DNA of 64,000 nucleotides from Phallus indusiatus (lineage: Eukaryota > Basidiomycota > Agaricomycetes > Phallales > Phallaceae), in contig JAQFWX010000027.1 of assembly GCA_027605045.1 (NCBI GenBank), positions 490,482 through 554,481 on the forward strand, given 5' to 3'. The stretch's first letter is position 1, and each line of letters opens with the position of its first letter. Position numbers and translations under genes: made by a program. The notes beneath the pieces were generated by a model. That model had not been told where the DNA came from. It ran no database searches and was given only the letters and a program-made list of their open reading frames with translations. Of this stretch, positions 1 through 9,622 are shown one piece after another.

Positions 1-1202
1 AGCGAACTATAACGCCCTCACAGTACGTACGAAACATTACCTCTGGCGAAGGATCGGCAACTGGTAGGCCATCTCAACCGTCATTACCGACTGGAATCAG
101 GCACAACGAAACAGCTGCATTAGCTATGATAACCGAACCAGAAAACGTGAAAGAAGCCTTACACGGCGATAACAAAGAAGTCTGGATTCCAGCAATGATC
201 GAAGAACTCGAGCAAATGCGCAAGAGAGGAATTTTCCAGCTCGTCAAACCACCCCGTGACGCGAACGTTATCGGAAGCAAGTGGACCTTCAGGCTGAAGC
301 TCAACAATGAAAACATTCCAACCAGAGCAAGAGCAAGACTCGTTGCCCAAGGCTTTTCACAACAACCTGGTATCGACTTTGATGAGACGTATTCCCCGAC
401 TGCGAACCCTGAATCTATTCACCTTATCCTTGCGTTAGCAAACCAGAACGACTGGCCCATTCATCAGGCCGATTTCAAGAGCACGTACCTCAACAGCGAC
501 ATCGATGAAACCATTTACATGCAACAACCACCCGGATTCGAAGATCCCGAAAAACGCGACCATGCATGGCTGCTTCTAAAGGCGATCTATGGTCTAAAGC
601 AAAGTGGTCGATTGTGGTATCAAACTCTTAAAGCTCTCTTCACTAACCTTGGCTATTCATGCTCAAAAATCAATCCCGGCATCTTCTACAAACACGACCC
701 CAGTACCAACAGAATTGTCACGGTACATGTCGACGACCTAACAATAGTCGGTAATCGCAAGGAAATCATTGCCGAAATGAAAGCAGAACTTGGCAACAAA
801 TTCGAATTAGTAGATCTGGGGGAGATCCATTGGTTATTGGGCATGAAAATCAAACGCGATCAACAAAAACACACCTTATCGATCTCACAATCTGCTTATA
901 TCGATACTCTTGTCAAACGTTTCGGTCTTTCTGATGCCGTCCCAACAAATGTCCCTATGGATCCCGGTCTGAAGCTCTCAGACTTGCAGTGCCCAACTAC
1001 AGACGAAGAAAAGAGAGATATGATTAATGTTCCGTACAAAGAATTAATCGGCGGCCTACTTTACCTTGCACGCATGACAAGACCCAACATTCAATATGCC
1101 GTCTCTTTATTATCCCGCTTTATGTCGAACCCCAGTCGTGCTCATTGGGACACTGCAAAACAGATTTTAAGATACGCGAAAGGAACGAGGGATTTGAAGC
1201 TT
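1..1202 (+). pseudogene. Ty1/copia pol, reverse transcriptase part, cut by insertion
   Basis: This is the reverse transcriptase half of a copia-type polyprotein. The frame is open from base 3, so the gene starts left of the window; the ATG at 126 is internal. Visible family features are the block around GSKWTFRLK, the ARLVAQGFSQ and DETYSPTA motifs, YGLKQSGRLWY, and the catalytic stretch VHVDDLTIVG, where the usual YVDD is HVDD. The frame runs to K-L (GAT TTG AAG CTT) at 1202 and then enters foreign DNA, reaching a stop at 1224-1226. Joining CTT at 1200-1202 to the sequence after CTT at 6220-6222 restores the frame into the RNase H part. The element was therefore coding-competent here until it was interrupted. 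Family assignment is secure; the change at the catalytic motif may mean reduced activity. Confidence 0.93.
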
Positions 1203-1659
1203 CACTGGAGGCATTGTAGGGTTTAGCAAAAAAAAGGATCCTCAGAAAATTATAGTTCGAGGTATAGACTATTGATGATTTACCAAACTGCACAATTATA
1301 TTATAACTAATACTCAGATTACTGCTATTATGATTACGTAAGGCGCGCGTCGTTTTCAAAGTTGAAAAAAAAATTGCCGTATCTCAGCTTCTGGTGCATG
1401 TTTTTGCCCAATTTTTGCACCATATGATTTGTAAAAAAATCTACTTTTGATTTTTTATCAATAATATACATTTATTCTACTTTAAAAAGATCGCAAGTTT
1501 ATGAGTAGTAAATAGTAAAGAATAATGTTGTTTACATGCGCTACAGAGAATGGTTGGCTTTTCCAGTGTATAATACTAGAGAAAATCAAATGTAAAAACT
1601 CACCACTAATTCAAACAAACCCCTACTAACATGTTTAACAACGTCGCGTCGCGTCACAC

Positions 1660-3978
1660 ATGTCGCGATCTGACGCCCCAGTTCAGATAGTTCTGTGTTG
1701 TCAGCACCCTCACCTTGACTCTTCATGCCTTATTGCGAACAACATGAAAACACGAGGTCAAAAGCGTAAAGAAGCATCCACTCCAAATACTGCAAAGGCT
1801 CCTAAGAGCTCGAAGAAAGTTCATATTGTGGAGGAAAACAAGAGCAGCCACAAACCCAGGGCTAGACCAAAGCAACAAGCATCATCTCATAATGAAAAGA
1901 TGAAGGAAATTATTCGCATTCTGAAAGAGGCATCACCGGAAGAAGAAAACGATGCAGTGGCAGATACAGAGGAAGAGATAGAGATAGAGACAGAGACAGA
2001 GGTGGAGGCCAAGGCAGGGACAAAGCTAGAGGTGGATATGGATGAGAATGAGGACCTGGATGAAGCTCCAGATGTTTTTGATTTTGGATCAGGACTGCCG
2101 CTAGATGAGGATAGTGAAGGATCAGAGATATCATTCAATGTTGCATCAGATGATGATGATGAAGAACTCAGACCTTCTGTTAAAAACATCAAACCACCAA
2201 AAGTTCCGAAGAAGCCAACTCAGCGAGGAAGGCCACCTGCAAGCAAAGGAAAGGCTCCAGCAGTAGACAGCTATTGTAAGTTTTGAGCTGAAATCTATGG
2301 TCTCATGCTTACTGTTATATAGCCCTTGCCCTTCTTATACCTAGTGGCCGGTCAAAGAAATTCGAGATGGAGCAAATACCCCTGTCAAGTTCATTCAGTG
2401 AGGTATTAGAAAAAATACATCACCAACTGGGCTGTTAGGGCTACTCAGCTCACACTAGAGGGAGGGGATCCTAAGAGAAATATATTGGGGAGAACTAACT
2501 ACTCACCTAGAGGGAGGGGATCCTAAGAGAACAAGCTTAGGGACCCTCACTCTAGGGACGGCGACTATATACATGAAAAACGATAGCGCGGCGTGCGGCC
2601 CTGACACAGCTAAGTGCCAGACGCCCGAACCGAACATAAGCGACGTGACGCCTACGGCGTCACGCCGGTACGAGCGCGCGACGCACGCAAGTAGAGAAAG
2701 TAGAATAGAGACAGGGGGAGCAAACGGAGGATGGAAATAATATATGGGAAATATAAATAAAGTATAGGGGAATATATACCGATGATAATAAATAAGGAAA
2801 AATGAGGGGACGCGGTAGCGTACCCTGACATGGGCTGCGAAAATTACAAAGTCAAGCCCGAACATGGCCATCTCAGCTATAACATAAAGGGTATTGGTCG
2901 AACGGAATTAGGGCTTAGCAATGAAGTCCACTGGAATACTCTGGTAAATCAGATCAAGACACGTGTCAAAAAAGAAGATGAGATTCATAATGTGCGGATA
3001 ATAGTCGCAAGCCAGGTAAGTATTACTCATCTGGCATATTCTGGTCCCCGGATTCAGATCTCACATACATTAGTATTTGGAAGCAATACGGAAAAAAAAT
3101 GGTGTTTCTGCAACCCCAGTTTCCAAGAAAGCAAAAGCGAGAAATGGTGGCCAAGCGACAAAGACATTCAACCTAAATGGAAGTGACAGCGGGTCAGACG
3201 AGGCTCTTACAGCACAAGCTGCCGAAAAAAATGAATTGAAGATTCTCCAATCCATCCTAACATGCCGTAATTGTCCCAATAAATCAGCACCATTTTGCAA
3301 AAAGAATGAATTTGGTGTGCATATTCCGATCTCACATATGCAACTCAGTGCATGGGCTGCTGCATTAGTAGGTTATATATTTTGAGTTGTAGCATGCTAA
3401 TTTTTTTCCAGGTCAAACGGTTACCTAATGTCGACTATGCATATCCACCCAATACCTCTCTTTTCCACGACTTCTACCATGAGCGCCCCAGAACAAAACC
3501 TAGATCTCCTGATCAAATGGGATCAGCTAATGATGGTTCTGTACAATCTCTACAACAATCAGCGTTGAGTATGCTCTTAGGTGCACTCATAGACCGGAGG
3601 ACTGTCCCATCATTACAGATTCCAGCAGCTCAGCTGCTAATCCACAACTCAAATCAAGCACCATCAGCTGCTTCTTCCAGTGTAAATGGTGCTGATTCAA
3701 TTTCACACTCTGCTCGGCCGCCAACCAATATAGCTTATCCGGAGGTTGGATCTTTTTTCAAAGAGCTTGCCGAACAGAACCCAAAACGAGCAACGGCACT
3801 TCTTGGATTTGCTAATGTTCTTGAGAGCAATGACTTCTATTATCTCAATGAGATTTACAACTTTACTGAACCTAAACTCGAGGCAGAACCTTACAATCTT
3901 TCATGTGGGAATGCAGCATTTGTGGCAGGCGCAATAGCAAAGTGCTTGGCTGACACAATCAAAGATAAATGTATTTAG
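1660..3978 (+). pseudogene. AT-hook / acidic / Cys-rich accessory gene of the Tc1-type element, split by a solo LTR
   Basis: A multi-exon gene of unknown function. Exon 1 (ATG 1660, or 1744 at MKTRGQKRK) is basic, then strongly acidic, and ends with an AT-hook-like TQRGRPPASKG. An intron follows at about 2277-2321. Exon 2 contains SEVLEKIHHQLG, then a globular stretch up to about 3014, and is broken at 2433 by an LTR. Exon 3 (about 3074-3368) has a C-x2-C-x7-C pattern (CRNCPNKSAPFC), then MQLSAWAAAL. Exon 4 (from about 3412) is Ser/Pro-rich and ends DKCI-stop. Taking out the LTR and one TGGGC copy restores exon 2 in frame (QLG-CENYK); with the LTR present, a TAG follows at once. I do not recognise the family. 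The AT-hook and Cys pattern suggest DNA binding. Confidence 0.6.
2433..2830 (+). mobile_element. Solo LTR, family A, copy 1
   Basis: A 398-bp sequence starting TGTTAGGG and ending CCCTGACA, flanked by the 5-bp duplication TGGGC (2428-2432 and 2831-2835). No retrotransposon coding sequence adjoins it, so it is a solo LTR left by recombination between the two LTRs. Near the 5' end a box with CTAGAGGGAGGGGATCCTAA occurs twice. The second copy pairs with a downstream inverted copy around the loop AGAACAAG (2506-2557). It lies in exon 2 of the accessory gene. Confidence 0.93.
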
Positions 3979-4004
3979 TCAACAATTGGGAATACAAGTC
4001 TCTA

Positions 4005-5234
4005 CTAGACATATCCAGAATGATGAAACCACTGTTTCGCCAGTTCTGGTGTAACTTTATTCAAAGCTTCATACAAAAACAACTCAACTCTGCCATCTTC
4101 TTTACTGTGAAGGTCCTCTCTAAACCGCCGTCCATGCCGCGCAATGTATTTCTTCATGAAGGAAAAAGATTCTTCTATAGGATTGAAGTCGGGTGAATAT
4201 GGTGGTAAATAGAGCAATTTGATACCGCTGTTGATGATATGAGACTATCAGACATGAAGGAAAGATGCAAAGAACCTACCGCTCATCACACATTTCTTGA
4301 ACTCCCTCAACCCGGTGAATTGCGCAATTGTCCATCACAAGGACACTTCGTGGCTGTGGGTAAGGATTCATAACTTCAAGGAGACCCTGAAGCCAGAGTT
4401 TGAACATATCGCCGTTGAAAGAGCCTTGAACTATCTGGCAATGAATGTAGCCGTCGAGAGATAGGGCCGGAAGCACCGAGTATCTTGTGTTTTTTATTAG
4501 CAAACTTGTTGGATCATAAAATAAGTACACTTACCGAGTACCGCGTTGAAAATATGCTTTTAAATATGCCCTTTGTCCCCTAAATGACCGCCCCATAGAA
4601 CGATAAGTGGTGTGTAGGTTTACCGCGCTCTCATCTCCAAATACAAGCCGGCTGGGATCTTCTTTGCCAATTTCATACAAGTAATGAAGACGGCGTTCAG
4701 AGCATCGTTCTACTGCAACTTTAGATAGCTAAACAGATATCAGAAAGAAAGCGCAGCGTAAGTAACCAAAATACCTTCTTCGAAGTGATACCAAGCTTTT
4801 TAAGGGTTTGCTGTACAGTGGACATTGATACACAGATATTCTTCACCTCCTTTAGTTTATCAACAATCTCATCCAGATAAATATCTGGCTCCAATTCCAC
4901 CAGTTCGAGCATAAACTGTTCATATAAGGTGTGTTTAGTAACCAACAGTATCTGTCACTCAACTCAACGGAAAACTCACCTCAAGGGACTCGGAATCAAA
5001 GCGGCTCGTCCTCCCTGCCTTCAGGTACATGTTCTGATCTCGCATTGACTCCCCAATTTCATTCCAAGTCTGCAGAATGCGCTGGATGACCCGGCGAGGC
5101 ATATTCAAGTCCCTTGAGATGTCGGCAGTCCCTTTGCCCAGATTTCAATGCTGATGTATGACGACATTCTTGAGATCTCGAGAATAGTTGTTCCGGTGTT
5201 GGATGGATCGTTGCTCGTCATCGTCGTCGTCCAT
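4005..5234 (-). pseudogene. Tc1/IS630-family transposase with one in-frame stop
   Basis: The DDE transposase of the surrounding element, read on the minus strand with several short introns. The ATG at 5234 gives MDDDDDEQRS. A helix-turn-helix region follows (ISRDLNMPRRVIQRIL), then a second HTH-like segment after an intron at about 4916-4979. The catalytic domain shows all three acidic residues in context: VFGDESAVN, VLVMDNCAIH and LPPYSPDFNPIEESF. The C-terminus ends HHSGYV at 4005. A TGA at 5145-5147 interrupts the otherwise continuous first exon between IHQH and NLGKGTADIS, so this copy probably makes no full-length protein unless that stop is read through or spliced out. Exon edges are my own reading of GT/AG signals. 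Confidence 0.85.
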
Positions 5235-6219
5235 AGTTGGAGGGGAAAGCAAGCTCAGGCGCGAAATTGCAGTTGTGACGATCCGGTCACGCCACTTAGC
5301 TGACCAAGAATTGCTGAGAATTTTAAAAGGGTTTCTAAAGACAGATTCTAACTGGAAAATGTTGACTGATTTTTTTCTGAAACTAATGAAGCTTACGGCG
5401 ACCAATTTCATCCAGATTTGGACGAGATACGGCAATTTTATTGCAGCGATTTTTTTTCAACTTTGAAAACGATGCGCGCCTTACGTAATCATAATAGCAG
5501 TAAAGGATTCTGGCTTGCAAAATCATCAGTATGCTGTTATTATTATCTTAGTTAAATTCTATAATTATTTTTACTTATATAACACTATGAATAACTTTCT
5601 CTATTCAGTCAAACAGTATACAAACTAAAACATATATTATTATTAACCATAGTGGAAAATTATATATTCAAGTTGATATGATTACTTGTCAATACAGTAT
5701 TTTATCATAATTTTGAGGGAGTGGGAAATATTGAGTTTCTGTGTAATTAAAACTTAAGGTCACAATTTGTGACATTAGAGTTTTCTCAAGATTTTCCAGG
5801 AATCCATGTATTATTAAGGTTTTCCCAGGAAAACTCTAATATTACAAAGAGTATTCTCATGCTTAAAATTAAGCTTTTCCCATGCATCCAAATTATAATA
5901 GAAATATATTCTCATAATAAATATAAACAATATTTTCAGAACATTCTTCAATATAGATGATGATAATATAAGTTTCACTCTGTTTATTATTTTACTGAAT
6001 GGATAACATTGATCATAGGCTTATATGACAAAGAATTGTTATATAATTCAACCAAGATAATTATAGCAGTATACTGACAATTTTTCAAACCAGAATTCCT
6101 TAATCTGAGTATTAGTTATAGTATGATTGTGCAATTTGGTAAATCATCAATAGACTATACCTCGAACTATAATTTTCTTAAAAATTTTTTTTTGGCTAAA
6201 CCCTACAATGTCTCCAGTG

Positions 6220-6726
6220 CTTACCTATGGTTCCGACAATAACGGTCTTTCTGGTCTTTATGGCTACACTGACGCTGATTGGGCATCACAAAAGGATCGC
6301 CATTCGATCTCAGGTTATTCTTTTATCGTTGACGGCGCCGCCGTGGCTTGGAGTTCAAAGAAACAATCACTAATCACTCTTTCATCTATGGAGGCTGAGT
6401 ACATAGCCGCTGTTCATGCTGGTAAAGAATTGAAATACCTTAGAAACCTTGTTGGCGAAATCTTCAGACCCTTATCTCTTCTGACAATTCTCCATTGTGA
6501 CAATCAAAGTGTGATTTCTCTTGCTGAACGCGAAGGACCATCCGCTAGGAACAAACATCTTGATATTCGCTATCTCTGGTTACACGAATTAGTCAAGAAC
6601 AAAATTGCCATTATTCGATACTGCGAAATGAACCTCATGGGTGCCGACATCTTTACAAAAGCTTTGCCACCCGCAAAAATCGAACTGTTTTCAATGATGC
6701 TTGGACTTTATCACGCTCGCGCATGA
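6220..6726 (+). pseudogene. Ty1/copia pol, RNase H part, downstream of the insertion
   Basis: This continues the copia polyprotein after the 5-kb insertion. Read from CTT (6220-6222) it gives LTYGSDNNGL, then the RNase H hallmarks YTDADWASQKDRHSISGY, SSMEAEYIA, HCDNQS and KHLDIRYLWLHE. The end is GADIFTKALPPAKIELF, with a stop at 6724-6726. Length and order are normal for the C-terminus of a copia polyprotein, and no stop or frameshift is seen in this half. The ATG at 6208 belongs to the inserted element, not to copia. A purine-rich tract (GAGGGGGAG) and the 3' LTR follow directly. Confidence 0.93.
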
Positions 6727-6733
6727 GGGGGAG

Positions 6734-6973
6734 TGTTGAGAGTGGGTTATGTTACGTAAGTGTTCGCTAAAGGCAACGCCGTTTCCCTTTTTTTTGAGAA
6801 GACTCAAGTCTTCAATATATATAAACTTCAGTTCCATTGATTTTTGTCTCCTCAGTTGTTTCTTAACACTGAGGAGTAAGTAACATTAATTAACTAGCTT
6901 TCATTATCTTTACTCATATGCTGTAAAGATTCTTTATTAGGTCCGCTTTTAATACAATAGTTGTTTCTTAACA
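6734..6973 (+). mobile_element. 3' LTR of the interrupted copia element
   Basis: Starts TGTTGAGAGTGGGTTATG right after a polypurine tract, which is where a 3' LTR should begin. It contains a TATA-like ATATATATAAA run at about 6816. The right end is uncertain because the terminal sequence TTGTTTCTTAACACTGAGGA occurs twice (about 6856 and 6961, roughly 105 bases apart). The LTR therefore ends near 6868 or near 6973. The 5' LTR lies outside the window, so the ends cannot be checked against it. Confidence 0.7.
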
Positions 6974-7281
6974 CTGAGGAATTCTTTATTAGTCAATAAT
7001 GTCCGTAATATCTCCACAAGCTTTACATCCCCTGCAGGCAGGCAGGTCAACCTGTGACAACAGGTAACCCGCAGGTACCTGTGCACTACCTGCAGGTAAT
7101 GTCACGTGTGACTAGATGTTACTAGATTAAGTTATTAAGCGAGATGGGCGCTCATTTAAGCGCCCAACTTATCTTGTAGAGAATTAAAAAATATTATTGA
7201 CATATTTTTTTATTCCCATTTTAAGTAAGATTTGAGCTCTCTAGAGCCAAAATAAATAAAAAAACACGACAAACACCACTC
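6974..7281. other. Non-coding spacer with clustered ACCTGCAGGT-type palindromes and a hairpin
   Basis: No gene is seen. Bases about 7028-7100 are packed with variants of ACCTG, CAGGT and GGTACC, including ACCTGCAGGT. At about 7146-7167 there is a hairpin, GGGCGCT...AGCGCCC. The same palindrome vocabulary returns at 10,735-10,870. Such short inverted motifs are typical of subterminal regions of small DNA transposons, but no clean terminal repeats were found. Confidence 0.4.
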
Positions 7282-7590
7282 TGTTAGGGTGACTCAGGGC
7301 ACACACCTAGAGGAGGGAAAACCTAAGAGAACAAGCTTAGGTATCCCCCTCTAGGGAAATCACATATAAGTACAGGATACAAAGCACCCGACTGATCTCC
7401 ATGGGATCCAAGGAGATACAAACAGAAATCGAAAGAAAACGAAGAAATCAAGAAATCAAGAAATCGATGGAACTAATGGAAACGGCAAAGTATGGGAAAT
7501 GAAGGAAATCGTAACACAAAATGAAACCGAAAGAAATCGAAGAAATCGAAGAAATCGAATAATCGGACAAGGCACTAGCATACCGTGACA
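7282..7590 (+). mobile_element. Solo LTR, family B, copy 1
   Basis: 309 bp, TGTTAGGG to CCGTGACA, with CACTC duplicated on each side (7277-7281 and 7591-7595). The 5' part carries the CTAGAGGAGGG...CCTAAG box and its inverted partner around AGAACAAG. The 3' half is an A-rich, GAAATCGAAGAAATCG-type repeat. There is no internal retrotransposon sequence. Confidence 0.92.
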
Positions 7591-7601
7591 CACTCGAAAA
7601 T

Positions 7602-7757
7602 TGTCAGGGTATGCTACCGCGTCCCCTCATTTTTCCTTATTTATTATCATCGGTATATATTCCCCTCTATTTTATTTATATTTCCCATATATTATTTCCA
7701 CCCTCCGTTTGCTCCCTCTGTCTCTATTCCACTTTCTCTACTTGCGCTGTCGCGCAC
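7602..7757 (-). mobile_element. Truncated family A LTR, inverted
   Basis: Bases from TGTCAGGGTATGC match the reverse complement of the 3' 150 bases of the family A LTRs, including the GAGGGGACGCGG and TATATACCGATG regions. The match stops around 7757 in the GC-rich middle of the LTR, so the 5' half is missing and no target duplication can be defined. Confidence 0.85.
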
Positions 7758-7866
7758 CAAAATCTTCCTAATTGGGGAAGGTTCTTTTTTTGTTCAAAGC
7801 GGAGTTCTAATCATCCAGAAATCCCATATCGCCAACATCACAGCCTCAAAAATTCAAAACAATAAA

Positions 7867-8926
7867 ATGACAACGTTTTCGTTCCATTACTCATCCTCAG
7901 TCTCTTTACCAATTCCAAATTCCTCCACCGAATCACCAATTCTGTTAGGGCTACTCGGCTCAGGCTAGAGGGAGGGGATCCTAAGACAATATATTGGAAG
8001 GGAAACTAACTACTCACCTAGAGGGAGGGGATCCTAAGAGAACAAGCTTAGGGACCCTCACTCTAGGGACAGCGACTATATACATGAAAAACGATAGTGC
8101 GGCATGCGGCCCTGACACAGCTAAGTGCCAGGCGCCCAAGCCGAACCTAAGCGACGTGATGTCACGGGCATCACGCCGGGTACGAGCGCGCGACGCGCGC
8201 GAGTAGAGAAAGTGAAATAGAGACAGAACAAGGAAACGGAAAGTAAAAGTAAAATACGGGAATGATAAATAAAATAGAAACGAAATGATGCCGATGATAA
8301 TAAATAGAAAAATGAGAGACGGCGGTAGCGTACCCTGACACAATTCTTTCTGATAATGAATCTATGTCTCCTTTTCGCTATTCGCCTTCCAGTCCCAGGA
8401 CATACGATTTGGATCTTTTTACGACTTTGTATATCTATAGTTCCCAATATGCAAGCCTCGACCTCGATCGGACACGCACTTACCGAAGGAACCTTCACCT
8501 ATCGTTATCCGTCAGTGCAGAAGTTCGGATCTGGTTCACCCCGGGATCATGTTTGGAGAGAAAGTTTATATCGAGGAGCAATTAAACTGGTTTACAGTTG
8601 TTAACATATATTTGACACCAGAATCAGCAAAACGAGACTTGTATCGAATATGGTTAGCAACTCAAGAAGGATTCAAGTTCACGTTTTTAGTACTGGACGT
8701 GCCAAGTCGATGGGTAATCATGAAGGGCATGAGTACACAAAAACTTAGCCCTTCCAGACCCACGAATCCTATCCCAGAAGACACCCCACCATCACGATTC
8801 TCCCCTTTATCATTCGACACTTCTCCAACGCAGTCCTCCCCTAACCTTCCCAGTCCCTCTTCTCCCACCAAACGATCCTTCCGAAAGATCCGACGAGCTT
8901 GTTCCAATCTTTTTGGACGAATTTAG
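7867..8926 (+). pseudogene. Orphan family member 1, broken by a solo LTR and frameshifts
   Basis: The ATG at 7867 opens MTTFSFHYSSSVSLPIPN, which runs into an LTR at 7943. Joining across the LTR and one CAATTC copy continues in frame (TESPI-LSDNESMSPF). Further on, the likely reading changes frame twice, passing through a stretch near 8410-8540 and then a frame ending in LFGRI-stop at 8926. Pieces of the later frames resemble the intact neighbour at 9032-9622. LRLCISIVPNMQ and RIWLATQEGFKFTFLVLDVP correspond to LTIIRVYNTLVPE and WRLVFRHWFYGYIQFLFVDAP. No known domain is recognised. It is called a pseudogene because of the LTR and the frame changes; the frame joins are inferred from the resemblance. 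Confidence 0.55.
7943..8340 (+). mobile_element. Solo LTR, family A, copy 3
   Basis: 398 bp, the same length as the copy at 2433-2830, TGTTAGGG to CCCTGACA. It is flanked by CAATTC on both sides (7937-7942 and 8341-8346), a 6-bp rather than 5-bp repeat. It carries the duplicated CTAGAGGGAGGGG box and the stem-loop. It interrupts the first orphan-family gene. Confidence 0.92.
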
Positions 8927-9031
8927 AACAATAAAGATAGCATACGAGGCAAAAACAATCAGATCCACTTACTTTTCTTCTTCCTTCTCGTACAGTCCCC
9001 TTAGCGCTTCTTTTCATCCTGTTATCCCACT

Positions 9032-9622
9032 ATGTCGTACAACCACGAAAACTCACAAAACTCTACTCCTTATTTACAACTTCCCTTCTTCCCCTTCACG
9101 TTCCGTTCTTCTCTCCGAACCGGACCAAATCCAGGCTTTCTCACCATTATCCGTGTCTACAACACACTTGTTCCCGAAATCAACATTGATCCTAATACCA
9201 TACTCCCCACGACACCACCCCCTGCGATGGAAGTAACTGTTCCATATGACAATTTAGAACTAGGATACCCACGAGCCTTAACTCTATACGAACAAACGAA
9301 CATCAATGTCATGCACGAGTCGTATGAGTTTGTCGGGTTCCCAACTGCTCAACAGGATGGAATAGTCATATGGAGATTAGTTTTTCGTCATTGGTTCTAT
9401 GGTTACATACAGTTCTTATTTGTTGATGCCCCTTTTTCTGCCATGCCACCTCCCCCAGATTTTTCTGAAGCTCGTACGCACCCTTTACCCACTTATCAAG
9501 AAGTGGAAAGCGATCTATTCGAAGATCTGAGGCGACCATCGATTCCTAGTCCTACCATCATTCTTCCACTGCCATGGAGAAGCCGATCCCAGCAGCCAGG
9601 GCCAGATCAGTCAGAAGAATAA
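9032..9622 (+). CDS. Orphan protein of 196 residues, intact member of a tandem pair
   Basis: A single uninterrupted frame from ATG 9032 (MSYNHENSQNS) to the stop at 9620-9622. The N-terminal third is polar and Pro-rich. The centre (about residues 45-125) looks globular, with alternating aromatic and charged residues (GFLTIIRVYNTLVPE, VIWRLVFRHWFYGYIQFLFVD). The C-terminus is Pro/Ser/Glu-rich and probably disordered. There is no signal peptide and no clear membrane segment. The centre resembles parts of the broken gene just upstream, so the two are probably tandem duplicates. I do not recognise the family. It lies between LTR clusters and could be a host orphan or a remnant of a mobile element; a purine-rich stretch and a TGTTGAG follow its stop. 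Confidence 0.5.
   Translation: MSYNHENSQNSTPYLQLPFFPFTFRSSLRTGPNPGFLTIIRVYNTLVPEINIDPNTILPTTPPPAMEVTVPYDNLELGYPRALTLYEQTNINVMHESYEFVGFPTAQQDGIVIWRLVFRHWFYGYIQFLFVDAPFSAMPPPPDFSEARTHPLPTYQEVESDLFEDLRRPSIPSPTIILPLPWRSRSQQPGPDQSEE

Larger units (their letters stand above)
1322..5500. mobile_element. Tc1/IS630-type DNA transposon with an extra gene, inserted at TA
   Basis: The ends are inverted copies beginning CTGCTATTATGATTACGTAA and continuing through a GC-rich GGCGCGC block into a poly-A/T stretch; they match for at least 50 bases. TA flanks both sides (1320-1321 and 5501-5502), the normal Tc1/mariner target duplication. Removing 1322-5500 and one TA restores the arm of the surrounding CACTG element, which fixes the order of events. 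The element holds two convergent genes: a transposase on the minus strand (4005-5234) and an unrelated AT-hook gene on the plus strand (about 1660-3978). At 4.2 kb it is long for Tc1, and about 400 bp of that is a later solo LTR. Confidence 0.9.
1203..6219. mobile_element. Non-autonomous TIR element with CACTGGAG ends, itself interrupted
   Basis: The left end reads CACTGGAGGCATTGTAGGG and the right end is its near-perfect reverse complement, ending CTCCAGTG at 6219. A 3-bp CTT flanks both sides (1200-1202 and 6220-6222). Once the inner element and one TA copy are removed, the two arms stay complementary for roughly 300 bases each: left arm 1203-1319 plus about 5501-5690, right arm about 5930-6219. 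The intact insertion would be about 836 bp and AT-rich, with no coding sequence of its own. CACTG ends with a 3-bp duplication fit the CACTA/CMC superfamily, but no matching transposase is present, so this is inference. It behaves like a long-armed MITE or foldback element. Confidence 0.85.

Noticed and set aside
1887..2192. Ser-rich minus-strand frame
   Set aside because: It is the reverse of the acidic GAT/GAA-rich exon of the accessory gene; low complexity opens the opposite frame.
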